Below, piece after piece: positions 37,891-49,698 of a stretch of 64,000 nt of DNA (its first letter is position 1; each line of letters begins with the position of its first letter). The notes under the pieces are model-generated. The model did no database searches. It was not told where the DNA came from and saw nothing but the letters and a program-made list of their open reading frames with translations. The position numbers were made by a program, and so were the translations under genes. Source of the stretch: Engraulis encrasicolus (taxonomy: Eukaryota; Chordata; Actinopteri; Clupeiformes; Engraulidae); contig NC_085868.1 in the NCBI RefSeq assembly GCF_034702125.1, positions 45,934,328 to 45,998,327 of the forward strand, written 5' to 3'.

Positions 37891-37956
37891 CACACTACAC
37901 TACACTACACTACACTACACTACACTACACTACACTACACTACACTACACTACACT
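37891..37956 (+). repeat. (ACACT)n microsatellite
   Basis: About 13 units of a five-base repeat, flanked by CA-rich and GTGTGC repeats. Confidence 0.95.
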
Positions 37957-38336
37957 GCACGCACGCACGCACACATGCACACACCCACTCACACACAGAT
38001 TCCTCCCATACTTGTCTTGATAAGTCTGGCATTTGAAGGGTAGGCAAAGACCAGTCACGTTAAAAACAGTCTGTCGGGCCACTCAAGCAGATGGTGAGAG
38101 AGATCTCCAAGGACACCCAGTAGGCTGAGGAGGGCCAGAGCAGAGCAGTCACCCAGAAGGGGGCATGGGGCTGGGGCACCCCTCCTTCTCCTAACCCACC
38201 TCTAGGTTGGCACAGGGGCATATTTACAAATCACACAACATGCCGTCCATATGGTGCTATCACCCAGAATAAGTAAAAATGACTTTAGTGACTCGAACTA
38301 GCCAGCTGCTGCATTCCAGAAGGAGAGAAGGGGGCG

Positions 38337-38337
38337 A

Positions 38338-38373
<36 letters not shown>
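38337..38373 (+). repeat. (GAAA)n microsatellite
   Basis: About nine GAAA units. Confidence 0.95.
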
Positions 38374-38542
38374 CAGAAATACAGCCTCACTGCAAAGATA
38401 GCCTACAACTAATTTCACTAGAAGCAGAAGCGGGAAGCACAAACAATTTGTCCAGATTCAACAGCATGCGTCCTGAGGGAAGTGAAGCCGACATGCTGTA
38501 AATAAATAACTTTTCAGAAATGCATTATGGCAGTCATGGAAC

Positions 38543-38890
38543 TAAAGGTGCACTGTGTAATATTTTTAGTTGTTTATTTCCAGAATTCATACTGCCCATT
38601 CACAAATGTTACCTTTTTCATGAATACTTACCACCACCATCAAATTGTTTGTTATGACTGGGAAAATGGCATTTTTGAAAAGGGGGATCTTCTCCATTGT
38701 CCACCATTTCTAATTTCCAGAAATAGACATTGTTAGCTACAAAATCTGCCGTAGTTTGGTCATACTAGTAACTATTAGTTTATTATTTTGTAAATATTCA
38801 TAAAAAGATAAAATGTGACAATAGACAGCACAGTTTCAATGAGCAGTTGCAATACTTCCTCTGGCCACATTCTACACAGTGCACCTTTAA
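38543..38890. mobile_element. TTAA-type MITE, family B copy
   Basis: Begins TAAAGGTGCACTGTGTAA and ends CACAGTGCACCTTTAA. The interior is shared with 61414-61743 (AGTTGTTTATTTCCAGAATT, AAAAGGGGGATCTTCTCCAT). The right TTAA is intact and the left has become CTAA. Confidence 0.85.
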
Positions 38891-39116
38891 GGCTGGTTAG
38901 CAGATGTTTGACTGACTGTTGATGAAAAAGAGAATAACGGAGGAGTTTCATGTTCTTACGTTCATTGTTCTTTTAGAGCAAATACATGCAGATTTAGAAA
39001 ACATCATTACACCAGACTAAACTTGATTTTGTTAACAGTCATTTTGAGCACAACAACAATACCCAAATGTGAAGTGTTTTACATCAGATCAAATGCTTGA
39101 TGTTCTAAGAAGGACT

Positions 39117-39634
39117 AAAGGGCCGTACACACACGTCGCTGCTATTTACTCGCTACTTGCTCACTCGCCTCCTCGACACTCGCTCTGGGTGATTTTGTTT
39201 ACTGGTTGTCATGGTTCCCGCTGTCCGCGCCAATAACGTCCGTACGAAACAAAATGTAGGCCTGCGCTGTTCAACGTTGATCGTGTGCTGTGCAGTGCAC
39301 AACCATGCATATGAGCCTTTGATGGTGTACACTGTATTGGATGTATTTTCCTCAACACTTTTAACCAAAGTGTGATAGCGTGCAGAAGTTGAGTGGTCAG
39401 AACACCACAGAGGCAACATCACCTGTCAATAATCTGTATTCTGCATTCCAATTGGTTACTCGCTTAACTCGCGTCGCTCGAAGATAAAATAAGTTGATCT
39501 CGGAACCCGCCCACATCGCATCGCTTGTACTCTCCTCGCCTACTCGCCAGCTAGACTCGCTGGAACACGTAGACATTCTATTGACTTCATCCGCTGAGCG
39601 AGTAACTAGCAGCGACGTGTGTGTACGGCCCTTT
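39117..39634. mobile_element. TTAA-type MITE with long inverted ends
   Basis: The left end AAAGGGCCGTACACACACGT and the right end ACGTGTGTGTACGGCCCTTT are perfect complements, and the match continues through CGCTGCTA. The right edge is TTAA, the left CTAA. The interior is rich in CTCGC motifs, which also occur inverted near the other end. No transposase. Confidence 0.85.
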
Positions 39635-39639
39635 AAGGT

Positions 39640-40677
39640 CTGCAAAACTCTGAATAGCAGCATGAGCAGGTGTGTGTGAACGCTACGGTATGTGTGCACA
39701 AACACGGCTATACACCTGTCAATAATGGTTTGCAGCGAAGCTGATACCCAAGCCGGATACAATTTTAATCACAGTGAATCAAAACACCGGCTGCTTTTTC
39801 GCAGGCTTTTCATGGATGCCATATGATTGAAAAATCAGTTATTGAGGAGAATTCTAGAAAGACAGATGAATAGAGGATAAATTCATAGGCTGAGAGGGAT
39901 CCTTCCTTTCAGAGGAGAGGAGAATAAGCTCCCAACTCTTTCACCGTCCCTTATCTCACTGGCAGGGGCTGAGTGAAGCCAACACACCCAGGCAGAGGCT
40001 CTCCTCCCTGGGCCAGTTGACAGTGTCTCCCTCCCCCCCTCCCTTCTTCTGGACATCTGCCTGCTGTCTTTAATAACTTGCCAGAGGGTCTGGCAGCATC
40101 CGCACCTCAGTCTGGCGCTCAGCTCTGGCCCTCTACTCCCCAAGTGATAACACTAGCAGATGGTGCAATAAAAAACCCTTTTCATTTTCATTGCGCTGTT
40201 GTTGTCATTTCTGGTGTGGAGCTACGCTAGACGGCTGAAGGCTGCACCTTTTATTTCCTGGTCTACTATTAAGGATGTAGCTTGCCCATCCCAATAACTG
40301 AAGAATTGATTGTACATTCTCTGATACATGATGTTAAGGTACCTACAACACTTTGAACAACAACAATTCTCCCATCATACATCAAAAGACGTCCTCGACT
40401 GTGTTGCTGTCTGTTGATGGAATGCATGCCAAAGCCATGTCTCTCGAGAGGGTGATCAGAGCGGATGAGCTCAAACCAAACAGACAAGTGCGGCTCAGCG
40501 GAGCAGCCCATATGCTTTGTGCACTGACCCTTAAGCAAACCAACTACCTGTCAAACATCAGAGTGATAGGCAAGGAGGTGAGAAGGACACGCCTAAAAAT
40601 GTTGGATAGACAGGACATCGCCTCCTCTGCAACTCCCCTCTGATTATTCTTTCACTAGAAAAGTATAAGAAATGAAG
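39640..40677. other. Unannotated stretch
   Basis: A 96-codon frame at 40353-40643 has no recognised domain. Nothing else identified. Confidence 0.4.
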
Positions 40678-40682
40678 GGAGG

Positions 40683-40759
<77 letters not shown>

Positions 40760-40979
40760 AGCCACCTTAGCAATGGGGGAAAGAAAGAGAAAGTGACAGA
40801 CTATGAAAGTGCAACACCGCAGAAGGAAAGGCGGGTCCCATGGGACCAAAAGACTGAGAGAGAAAGAGAGTGGGAGAGACAGGGAGGAGGAGAGGAAGAC
40901 AAGGGCACCATGTGAAAGAGACCACAGAAAGAGAGCAAGAGAAGTAGAGAAAGAGGAATGCAAAGTAAGCAATGGAAAA

Positions 40980-41026
<47 letters not shown>

Positions 41027-41130
41027 ACAGTGGGAGAGACAGGGAGCATGACAAATGGCACCATGGGACCATAGAAAGAGAGAGAGAAGTAAAGGAGAGA
41101 AAGGAGAAATGCAAAGTAAGGAATATAAAA

Positions 41131-41226
<96 letters not shown>
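40678..41226 (+). repeat. Cluster of three (GA)n tracts
   Basis: Pure GA at 40688-40757, 40981-41024 and 41129-41225, joined by GA-rich DNA in which CACCATG(G/T)GA and GGGAGAGACAGGGAG recur. The two spacers resemble one another, so the cluster looks like a duplicated unit. Confidence 0.9.
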
Positions 41227-41228
<2 letters not shown>

Positions 41229-41445
41229 GTGCCGAGGGACTGTGTGTGGGACAGGCAGTAATGCAGGCTGTCTGATCTGATTATACAGTGTGTCGTCGCG
41301 TTGCAGCCACTCCTGTGCCTCCACTCACTTGGCTGGGTGTCCTGGAAGGAAGGTGGACCGAAATATGTGCCACTGGAGCTACCATGCACTGTATGCACTG
41401 ATGGAGCAGACACACATTACAATTTCCAGGTTTATTAAACACTTA

Positions 41446-41625
41446 TGCCTCATTTCCACTGCCGGTATTCTGGTAGGCCTACAGCTCGACAAAGCATGAC
41501 TCGGCCGCCACTTTTTGCTTTTCGAATATGCACGACGCAGCTCAATCATGAAGCAAAAAGTGGCGGCCGAGTCGTGCTGTGTCAAGATGGAGGCCTACCA
41601 GAAAACCAGCAGTGGAAAAGAGGCA
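41446..41625. mobile_element. Harbinger-like MITE, family D copy 2
   Basis: Ends TGCCTCATTTCCACTGCCG and AGCAGTGGAAAAGAGGCA, flanked by TTA on both sides (41443-41445, 41626-41628). A 3-bp TWA duplication is typical of PIF/Harbinger. Long internal inverted repeats (CTCGGCCGCCACTTTTTGC) make it a foldback. Confidence 0.88.
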
Positions 41626-41917
41626 TTAGAGATTCAAAATCTATCACCCATAGTGTTATTGCCATAGTGTTAATTAACACAGCACAGTTTATTGCATAGA
41701 CTCACACCACAACTCCAGGTGTCTGTCTTCTCCATCTCAGCTCTCTCCACATGCATCTTCTACTAGTACTGAGCTCAGCTGCTTAGAGCTGCAAAATGAA
41801 GTTTGTGTCACGAGTGACTTTAATCCTACATGGCTGCCATTAATCAAGAGGCAGAGGGATTATGGGAGTCTTTGCTTTCAAGCAGAATGGCATATGGGGG
41901 AGACACGACAGCAGTGC

Positions 41918-42149
41918 CATGGGCGGTTCTAGACAGGGGCCAGGGTGGGCCAGGACCCCTGTAGATTTCCCCCTGGTCCCTGTGCTGAAAGCAAATAACT
42001 GCGACATGAAATACATTTTTGTATATTATATATTAATTACATTAATTTATGTGCCCCCCCCCCCAAAAAAAAAAAATAATAATGAAAAAAAACAAAATAA
42101 TGCCCCCACCTCGGCCCCCCTGGTAATTTTGGCCTAGAACCGCCCCTGG
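41918..42149. mobile_element. hAT-type MITE
   Basis: Ends CATGGGCGGTTCTAG and, in reverse complement, CCAGGGGCGGTTCTAG. It is flanked by gcagtgc at 41911-41917 and 42150-42156, part of an 8-bp duplication with one mismatch. The interior contains homopolymer C and A runs. Confidence 0.85.
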
Positions 42150-42156
42150 GCAGTGC

Positions 42157-43474
42157 TGGTCTGTTTTAGATGTATTACTTCCTACTAGAGACCTTGCTGC
42201 GTACTGTATGTACTGTAGGCCTACATCACTCATCCCCTTGATGTTACTTCAATCAGAAGAGATACGCTACACTACAGTATGTTTTGGATTTTTTTTTTAT
42301 GTTTTAAACATTTATGTCCACTTAATAAGATGGACTTCATGGTTGAAGTGATGCAGCATTTTGGAAAGTAGGTCAAACTGATGCTCTTGAATCTTTGATC
42401 ACCAGATTTTAGGGAAGAGCACTACAGGCTGTGGCCTACAGGATGTGCATGAGCGATAATCACAAGGAAATACATTACTATGAAAACCCTGCCTAAAACT
42501 CAAAAATCAGTTCCTGCAAATGACATGTACATGTAGCCTACTGTATTTATCTGGGAGTCCTCACATTTCTCACAGATTCTCATTGCTTCATACTGTATAT
42601 TTACTGTATATGATTTTCTCTCCATATAATCCTCTTGCAAACAGATCTGTTTGCATGCACGAATACCAGTAACTTTTCAGACAGAATCTGCAATGGGACA
42701 AATCTGTGTGTGCTCCGTCCCTGCAGATATGGTTTTGCAATCATTTAACACTACAAGAGACCAGAATGTTCAAAGTCTTGTGTTTATTGTGAACACAGTG
42801 ACCATCATACATTCCTTTCCACATATTCATCCATAAAAAAAACATTTTTTCCATAATTATAAGGCCTTGCTTTAGTTCTTTTTGTAGTCCTAGAGGACAC
42901 ACCATTTTTTTAAATGTCTTCTCGTAAACATACCAACATTTAAAAAAGTAACGGCACATTATTTGGCATTGATATGGTGATGATAGAGTGGTGTGGTGAT
43001 TGTCCATCAGATATGGTCACAATAACAAAGCATACAGGGTCATTACATACACGCATACAGGTCATTGCAATACCGGATGGGCATAACCCCTTAAAAATAG
43101 TAGCGAAACATTTTTGAGGAAAAAAGTGGTTAGCAGCTCATATTAAATGTTTAATAAAATACCCTACAAAAATATAAACTTGATTCCATAGAAAGAAAGA
43201 AGCCTGTCAGCATCTTGGTGGTAGTCGTAAGCCTTTAGATCCTCCATCAAGATTAAAAAAAAAAGAAGAAGAATCCAGATATACATAAGCACCATGTGCA
43301 CATTGTAAAATGCAGAACGTTCCATGAAGAACTCTGTATTTTTATGAGCTAGCTGACAGAGTAGAGCAGCATGAGGTAACAGCAGCAATGCTACTACACC
43401 CCAGCACAACAGATGTTCACCACCTCACTCCTGTCAATCAGGTAGGTTGGCATGGGTGAATCAGGAGAAATACA

Positions 43475-43477
<3 letters not shown>
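42157..43477. other. Possible glypican 3' UTR/flank; no gene recognised
   Basis: Lies downstream of the glypican stop on the minus strand. A minus-strand AATAAA occurs at 42783-42788, but whether it is used cannot be told from sequence alone. Confidence 0.25.
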
Positions 43478-43564
<87 letters not shown>

Positions 43565-43595
43565 CGCACGTTTGTGTGTTTGTGTGTGCGCGCGC

Positions 43596-43646
<51 letters not shown>

Positions 43647-43690
43647 TGTGTGTTTGTTTGTGTGTGTTTGTGTGTGTGTGTGTTTGTGTT
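43478..43690 (+). repeat. (TG)n microsatellite
   Basis: Two long TG tracts with a GCGCGC interruption near 43590. Confidence 0.97.
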
Positions 43691-43978
43691 GAGCGTTATT
43701 TTGGGGCGAGGCTGTGCTTCCCCAATTCCTGCTTGTAGCCCTCGGCACATTAAAGTGATGGTTCGGAGTAGATTCACCCTGATGCCATTTGAACCGTGAC
43801 ATCCATCCAGTAGTCCACCCTAAGTGTTTTCTGGCTTGGGCGAACATTAGCAGAGTTACCGAGTTATTGTATGGTTATTTCGAATAGTTTGGCGGGCATG
43901 CACAGTATCTTCAAACTTACCCCACAAAAATCACATCCCATGACACCAAACTTCTACAGTATCTACAGTATCCAATCA

Positions 43979-44022
<44 letters not shown>
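43979..44022 (+). repeat. (ATC)n microsatellite
   Basis: About 14 ATC units with further ATC runs to 44083. Confidence 0.95.
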
Positions 44023-44026
<4 letters not shown>

Positions 44027-44683
44027 ATCACATCGTCGTCATCATCAGCATCATCATACAGTCACATCATCATCATCATCATGCACACGCCTTTATCATT
44101 TTCACTCAATTACTGGTCTTAATTTATCAAGGAATTACGGAAGCAATCATGGAACTACACAATGTTGGTTACACAAAATTCTTATTGGAATCATCAAATA
44201 CAATACTGTTTATCAGTATTATTGTTGTTATTGATAATGGATTATAGTAATAATCAGATTTCAGATTGTCTTATACAATTTTTCCATATTTCCAAATATT
44301 ATTAGCAAAATTAAAAAAAGGGCAGTGTGAAAAGTACAATGAGAAAGTGATTGCGGTAAGTCTCACCTACAGTATACCTTACAAAGGTGTCTGAGGTAGT
44401 AGACGTGTGCTTTCAAGTGGAGCTTAAACACATTTTGTCTTTGTGGATGTTTTCAGACTTTGCTGAAATCATTGTAGCCAAGCAGAGGAAGACTGGCCAG
44501 AGGTGCATGGTGGTCATCCTGAAATTCATTAGTGTTTGGAAGTAGGGTGCTCACATCCACAAGTAATCCAGGTGCCAGACAAAAAGTGGTAAGTAGTTTG
44601 ATGTTTGAATTTTTGGAGTTAATACCCAGTGTGCGGACCGCTTCATCACATATCCTGAAATTCATCCAAATAATCCATTGTTT

Positions 44684-44937
44684 TCAGCTGGCCCCACTAC
44701 AACTTTGGCAGAGAACCAGGATCAACTGCAGAGCCAGCGACATGAGGGGGGTGAACGAGGTGTTCTCCCAGGATGCCGAGGTCGTGAGCTGGGCAGAGGA
44801 AGAGCTGGAGGAAGCCTGACCATCACTCCGGTCCGCGCTAACCATGGGGGCGTCTATGGCCACGAAGTCAAGCTGTGTTGCGGTGCTGCAGCCTTCTGCA
44901 CAGATGCAGCCACTGGCTGAACTGCTGCCCTCGTCAC
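44684..44937 (-). CDS. gpc6: Glypican, last coding exon
   Basis: Terminal exon of a cell-surface heparan sulfate proteoglycan. Read on the minus strand it follows an acceptor CTCAG at 44938-44942. It completes a Ser codon split from the previous exon and encodes DEGSSSASGC, a low-complexity Ser-rich stem (QASSSSSSAQ), and a hydrophobic C-terminus SFTPLMSLALQLILVLC ending in TGA. The hydrophobic tail is the usual signal for GPI anchoring. The position matches the Ser-Gly attachment region of glypicans, but only one Ser-Gly pair remains here, whereas GPC1/4/6 relatives have several in a row. Assignment to GPC6 rather than GPC1 or GPC4 rests on remembered similarity of the neighbouring exon and is uncertain. 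A CA tract lies just upstream in the intron. Confidence 0.85.
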
Positions 44938-44965
44938 CTGAGGCGAGATAATATGATGCACATGC

Positions 44966-44975
44966 ACACACACAG

Positions 44976-45040
<65 letters not shown>

Positions 45041-45066
45041 TGCACACACACACATGCACGCACGCA
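44966..45066 (+). repeat. (CA)n microsatellite in glypican intron
   Basis: CA repeats with GA and TG interruptions, about 30 bases from the last-exon acceptor. On the transcribed strand this is a TG/UG tract close to the 3' splice site. Confidence 0.95.
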
Positions 45067-46056
45067 CACACGCCACACACAAGCACAGAGAGGAGTTAAG
45101 TAAACAGAAACACTCACACACAGTCTACAAGTCTATACCAAACAATGTCTGTAGCATTGTCTAAATTGCCAACTTAACATTTTTGTACTTCACGGTTTAA
45201 GTTATGGTTATTCAGGGTAATGTCTGCATGATGAACCTTGGGAAAATAAGCATTTCAATACAATGCCCCCTCAACCTGGAATGACCTTCAGAAACAGCTG
45301 GGACTAGACGTCTTCATTCCACTGTCTGATTTTAAGTCACGTATTGCGGACATCTTGCAGTATCAGTGTGAGTGTTTTTTCGGTTTTGTGGTTGAAAAAA
45401 CAAAACAAAACCCTGCGTAGCTTGACTTATGTTCATCCTGTAAGTGTCTGCATTGGTCTATGCTTCTTGTTACAGTATGTCCTTCTTGTGTATTTTATTG
45501 ATGAGCTCTGTTTGTCCTGCTTGCATGTTTTTGTTAAGTCCTGCGTATTTCTATATGGTTATGTCTTGCATGTTTTTATGTCTCAATCTTTTATGCTTTG
45601 CTGTCTGGATATGTTGTCTTTGTGACTTGTTTGTTTCTGTCTGTACTGTGTGTCGTATGGAGTGCGTTTTGCGTCTTTGCTGCTCTTTTGGCTAGGGCAC
45701 ACTTGAAAAAGAGGCAACTGCCTCAATGTGTTTTTACCCTAGTAAAATAAAGGAGAAATAAAAATGTGAATACACCATTTATTATAAATACACTGTAAAA
45801 AAAAGACCATTACAGTGTTTCATTGTGTGGACAGTGGCCATTGCAGTGATTCAAATGTGCTGTATGTAAACAGTGGTGTGCTTACTGGAATGGAAGTAGA
45901 TGTCGTTACATAACTTCACATTTTCGTACTTCATGGTTTGAGTACTGTAATGGTCATTCTGGGAAAACACCATATAAAATAAATACTCTGTACTGTACTG
46001 TACTGTACTGTACTGTACTGTACTGTACTGTCTGTAAACAGTGCTGCTGTGCCTAC
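45067..46056. other. Glypican intron
   Basis: Intron between the last two coding exons. It contains a (TACTG)n tract at 45987-46031. At 45863-45907 there is a partial copy of the upstream exon end and its donor. Confidence 0.7.
45987..46031 (+). repeat. (TACTG)n microsatellite
   Basis: About nine units, about 25 bases below the exon boundary at 46057. Confidence 0.95.
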
Positions 46057-46232
46057 TGGAGTCTTGGAAGTAGATGTCGTTGCCGTTGTAGGCGTTGCGT
46101 AGCTTGGTGGTCATCATGCGCAGCGTCATGATTTGCTGACGGATGAAGGTGTCGGGCCACGTGATGTCCACCTCCACCTCAGGATTATGCTGCTGATTCA
46201 TCAAACCGTCTTTCACCAACTCAGGGAAATAC
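46057..46232 (-). CDS. gpc6: Glypican, penultimate coding exon
   Basis: Acceptor CACAG precedes the exon (46233 upward). The 176-bp exon encodes [48 protein letters not shown] and ends one base into a codon before GTAGGC. This is the most conserved C-terminal block of GPC1/4/6-type glypicans (PEV-VDIT-PD--IRQQIM-L--MT-KL-NAYNGND--FQD). The PDTF spelling and NAYNGND context are closest to glypican-6 as I remember it, next closest to glypican-1. The phase joins correctly to both neighbours. A Trp replaces the usual Arg or Lys before PDTF. The donor GTAGGC is weak. Confidence 0.9.
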
Positions 46233-46697
46233 CTGTGGAATATCAGACAGCCTGTTAAAAATTTAACAGCCCTTTTGAAATATAATAACATGGTGCTGCC
46301 TTGATGTATATTGAGAAAGAGAATGACGAAACATTTGTTCATGGTAATGATTCACAAACTTCTTGACCTTTCAATATCTTGCGATGCATCCGACGCATTC
46401 CCTATAAAGTTTTTAAGGATAGTATCCTCTTCATGCTGTCAAAATTCATAACGCCCACCTTTGATAAAATGTCCTCTAGTGCATACAGTATATAAGGCTG
46501 TGAATGTCTCTGCAACACTGAAAATAATGTCTTGGAGGCAGTTAAGTTCTGAACATAACAGTGCATGTTATGGTCTAGCATTAAATATTATGCAACATAT
46601 TTTTCAATTATTGACTTTATATAATTTCCAGTATGTCGTGCTGAATAAAATTCCTCAAACGTATAGTCCCCCATGCTTGCACATACGCGAACATACA

Positions 46698-46741
<44 letters not shown>

Positions 46742-48169
46742 CACACTGTACATGTCTACTATACATGTCAGTGAGCATCTAGGGCACAGTCAGAGTCAAC
46801 ACAAAGGCAGCAGTACCTCTGTAGAAGTGTCCACACTGCATGTCATTAAGTCATTTCACAAAGCACTGAGCGTCAGGAAGGACCTGCCTGCTTTCTTGAG
46901 AGTTTTAGAGAGGCCATAAACGGTGCTTGCATAATCAGAGGTGACAAGACTGTTATGCAGTGCTGTTCCCTGCTACTACTTCTGTCATCCCACTTCAGAA
47001 TCAGAACCATTGAGTGGCTGGCTTGAGTGACGAGCGTGTTTATTTCCTACCTCCTCATCTTGTCTACTTGGTTGACCTCCTCCAACTGTTATTCCAAACT
47101 GAGGGAATGGGTTCCTGAACATTCCATAAAAAGAATGTGTTCTACAACAATGCCAGATTGCTATCCATGAGTTCGACGTAACGTTCCATTGGTACATCAT
47201 GACATTTTTTGATGAAACTATCCTCGACTGTTCAATGGCAGTCTATGAGAGATTCTCATGGATGTACTGTACGTACTCACTGTATAGTCCATTGAGCCAA
47301 AAATGCTTTAGAACCTTCAATGTCAGAACATTCCGGTTACATTGGTGGAGTTAAGTGGGTGGGAGCTGGGAGTGGGATTGGAGCATGCTAGCATCACGAC
47401 CTTCGACTGAACAGGCCTGAATAATGAAGGCAAAGCTGCCACCTGTGCCACCATCACAGTGATAAGAGTTAAAAAGCATGCTAAAGCAGCAGGTCAAAGT
47501 ATTCCACATGATACGCAGCTACCTACAGTATACCGTACGTCCAAGACAAATGTCCCTCGAGGCCAATAAAAAGAGTCTTGACTTGACCCACTCTCCTTTA
47601 CGCAGAAGGAGATTTGCAATATGACGAGGAGGCTCCTATTAATTGTCTAATTTTGGAAACCGGCATAACATGCACACTTACATTTTTTCTGCCATATATT
47701 TTGCAGTGAGAGTGAAAAACTGGATTTTAACAACAAAGACATCATTCTGAATGAGAAGAAACGCTCTGATGTACAATGTTATGTTCTACTGCGAGCAACA
47801 CAACATGTTCTTTGTAAGTTCAAAGCAACAGCAGTCTTTAGCAGCAGGATTGTCCTCAGTCTGTCAGTATTATCCCTACAAGCTTTTACAGCTTTCTCCT
47901 GATACAAACCTGCTGTCAGTCCAGGAACACAAAGGCGTCCGAGCACGCAAACCTACAATTTCTCAACATCATCAACTATAACAAATAAAAAAACCCAGGG
48001 AGTAATCAACCAGTGCTCTCCCCCATCCTCCTCCATGACTGAGGTACCCTGAGCATGGTACCGTCCCACCGCACTGCTCCCCATGGGGCGCCACTGTCAC
48101 TTTCACAAAATGGGATACACACCCTCTTGACACACTGTTGTTTGCCAACTTTAAAAAAAGCCATCTTAC
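46233..48169. other. Glypican intron
   Basis: A 1.9-kb intron with a (CACG)n/(CA)n tract at 46694-46745 and a LINE-tail-like fragment at about 47531-47575. No further exon was recognised inside it. Confidence 0.7.
46694..46745 (+). repeat. (CACG)n-(CA)n microsatellite
   Basis: About nine GCAC units, then CA repeats. Confidence 0.95.
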
Positions 48170-48300
48170 CTGCCCTTGGTGTGACTGTTCCCGCACTGCT
48201 CGGAGTCTGTGCTTACGACCCGTTCGTCTGAGCAGATGCCGGTGGGCAGGCTGGACCAAAACTTCTTGGCCTCCAACAGCTTCTGCTTGATGTCGACCAC
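48170..48300 (-). CDS. gpc6: Glypican, third-from-last coding exon
   Basis: The acceptor GTGTGCAG precedes 48300 and the donor GTAAGA follows 48170 on the minus strand. The 131-bp exon encodes VVDIKQKLLEAKKFWSSLP, TGICSDERVVSTDSEQCGN and SHTKG, ending two bases into an Arg codon that the next exon completes. It corresponds to the helical segment of the glypican core before the C-terminal linker (FW-SLP---C-DE). The two Cys residues are kept, but the CWNG motif usual in the family is changed to CGNS. Earlier exons were looked for up to 54 kb and not found, so the 5' part is probably outside the window or beyond the 54-62 kb transposon block. Confidence 0.88.
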
Positions 48301-49351
48301 CTGCACACAAAGGTGAACGAGCAAGGAGGGAAAAACCATGAGAGGTTTGAGTGCATATGGTGGGCATTAACCCTTTATAGGGCAAGTGACTATATTTGAT
48401 CACTTCCGATCACTTGCACACCTATTGCAAATGAAAAAAAACATGAGTGGGTTGATTGCATATGCTGGACATTGAAATGATACCCCCCCCCCCCTGTATA
48501 TTACTTTATATGAATAGAACTCAACTACTGGCTTCCAAATCACTGGCAAATGTATTGGCTTCATCATTAAACTCTCGACTCCCCATTATGTCAAGTCACT
48601 GCCCTGAGAACAGCATTGTGGATTAAAGGTCAAGATACGTTCCACTTGTAGTTCCTGTAGCAAACAAAGAGAGGGGGAGAGAAAAAAATCAATTGCAGGC
48701 TTCCATGCGCACAGTTGAATTATAGGGGCTGTGATTTCTTTTGTCCAAAACCTTAAAGGCCAGAGAGGTATAACAAAGTAGACCATTCAGTGGCAGTATT
48801 TCAGGTCTTACCTGTGAAGAAAAGGTTTAATTAAAATATCTGAGATTATTCTTAACAGATAAAACAGTTTGAAAGGAATCTGCATCAACTCGTTACCAGT
48901 GACACATTCTCTGGAGTGTTTCTTGCACATGTATACAGTATGCCTTGGTGGCATTTAAAACTTGTCAAGTACCGTTCATGCTGTCAACAACAGACTCTCC
49001 TCTCTCAAACTTTCTTGTTAATCCTGACAGGAAAGTGTTACTTTATCGTTAACAATCCCCACATATTCCACATGTTTAAAACGTTTATCTACCAAATGCC
49101 TACATCATTTTACACAAGACTGTCAAGCACCATTGCCTAGAAAGCAACACCCCGTGAGGGGTGCCACAAAGACGGTCACAGAACAGAGTGCGAATTTCAA
49201 CTTGTGAATTTCAACTTCAGTGTCCAATTTATTCTAACACAAGCACTGAGACAGATGTTTCACACGTCTCAAACTACAGACTGCATGTGGAAAACACAAG
49301 TTATTTGGAATAATGCAAATGAGTCAGGGCTAGGCGAAGGCTATGTACGTA
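48301..49351. other. Intron or flank, no feature recognised
   Basis: No exon, element or RNA gene recognised. Confidence 0.4.
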
Positions 49352-49455
49352 CCTAGGGCTGTGCAATATATCGTATTAATATCGTGATATCAATTGCTGT
49401 CAAACAATATAACATTTCATAGTATCGATATGAAACAATATTTTTGTCATTTGTC
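49352..49455. mobile_element. hAT-like end fragment
   Basis: CTAGGGCTGTGCAATATATCG and following ATCG-rich sequence resemble the terminus of a common fish hAT element. The partner end is missing, apparently overrun by the adjacent microsatellite. Confidence 0.45.
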
Positions 49456-49479
49456 TATACTGCCAAAAGGTAGGTTACG

Positions 49480-49480
<1 letters not shown>

Positions 49481-49561
<81 letters not shown>

Positions 49562-49607
49562 GCGTGTGTGTGTGCATGTGTGAATATATTTTGAAACAAT
49601 GATTATT

Positions 49608-49697
<90 letters not shown>
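49481..49697. repeat. (TG)n and (CA)n facing tracts
   Basis: TG repeats at 49481-49585 and CA repeats at 49608-49697 are complementary and only about 25-50 bases apart, so they form an imperfect inverted repeat. Confidence 0.95.

Positions 49698-49698
<1 letters not shown>

Noticed and set aside
40757..41413. 218-codon Ser/Leu-rich minus-strand frame
   Set aside because: Encoded by GA/CT tracts and their spacers; low complexity.
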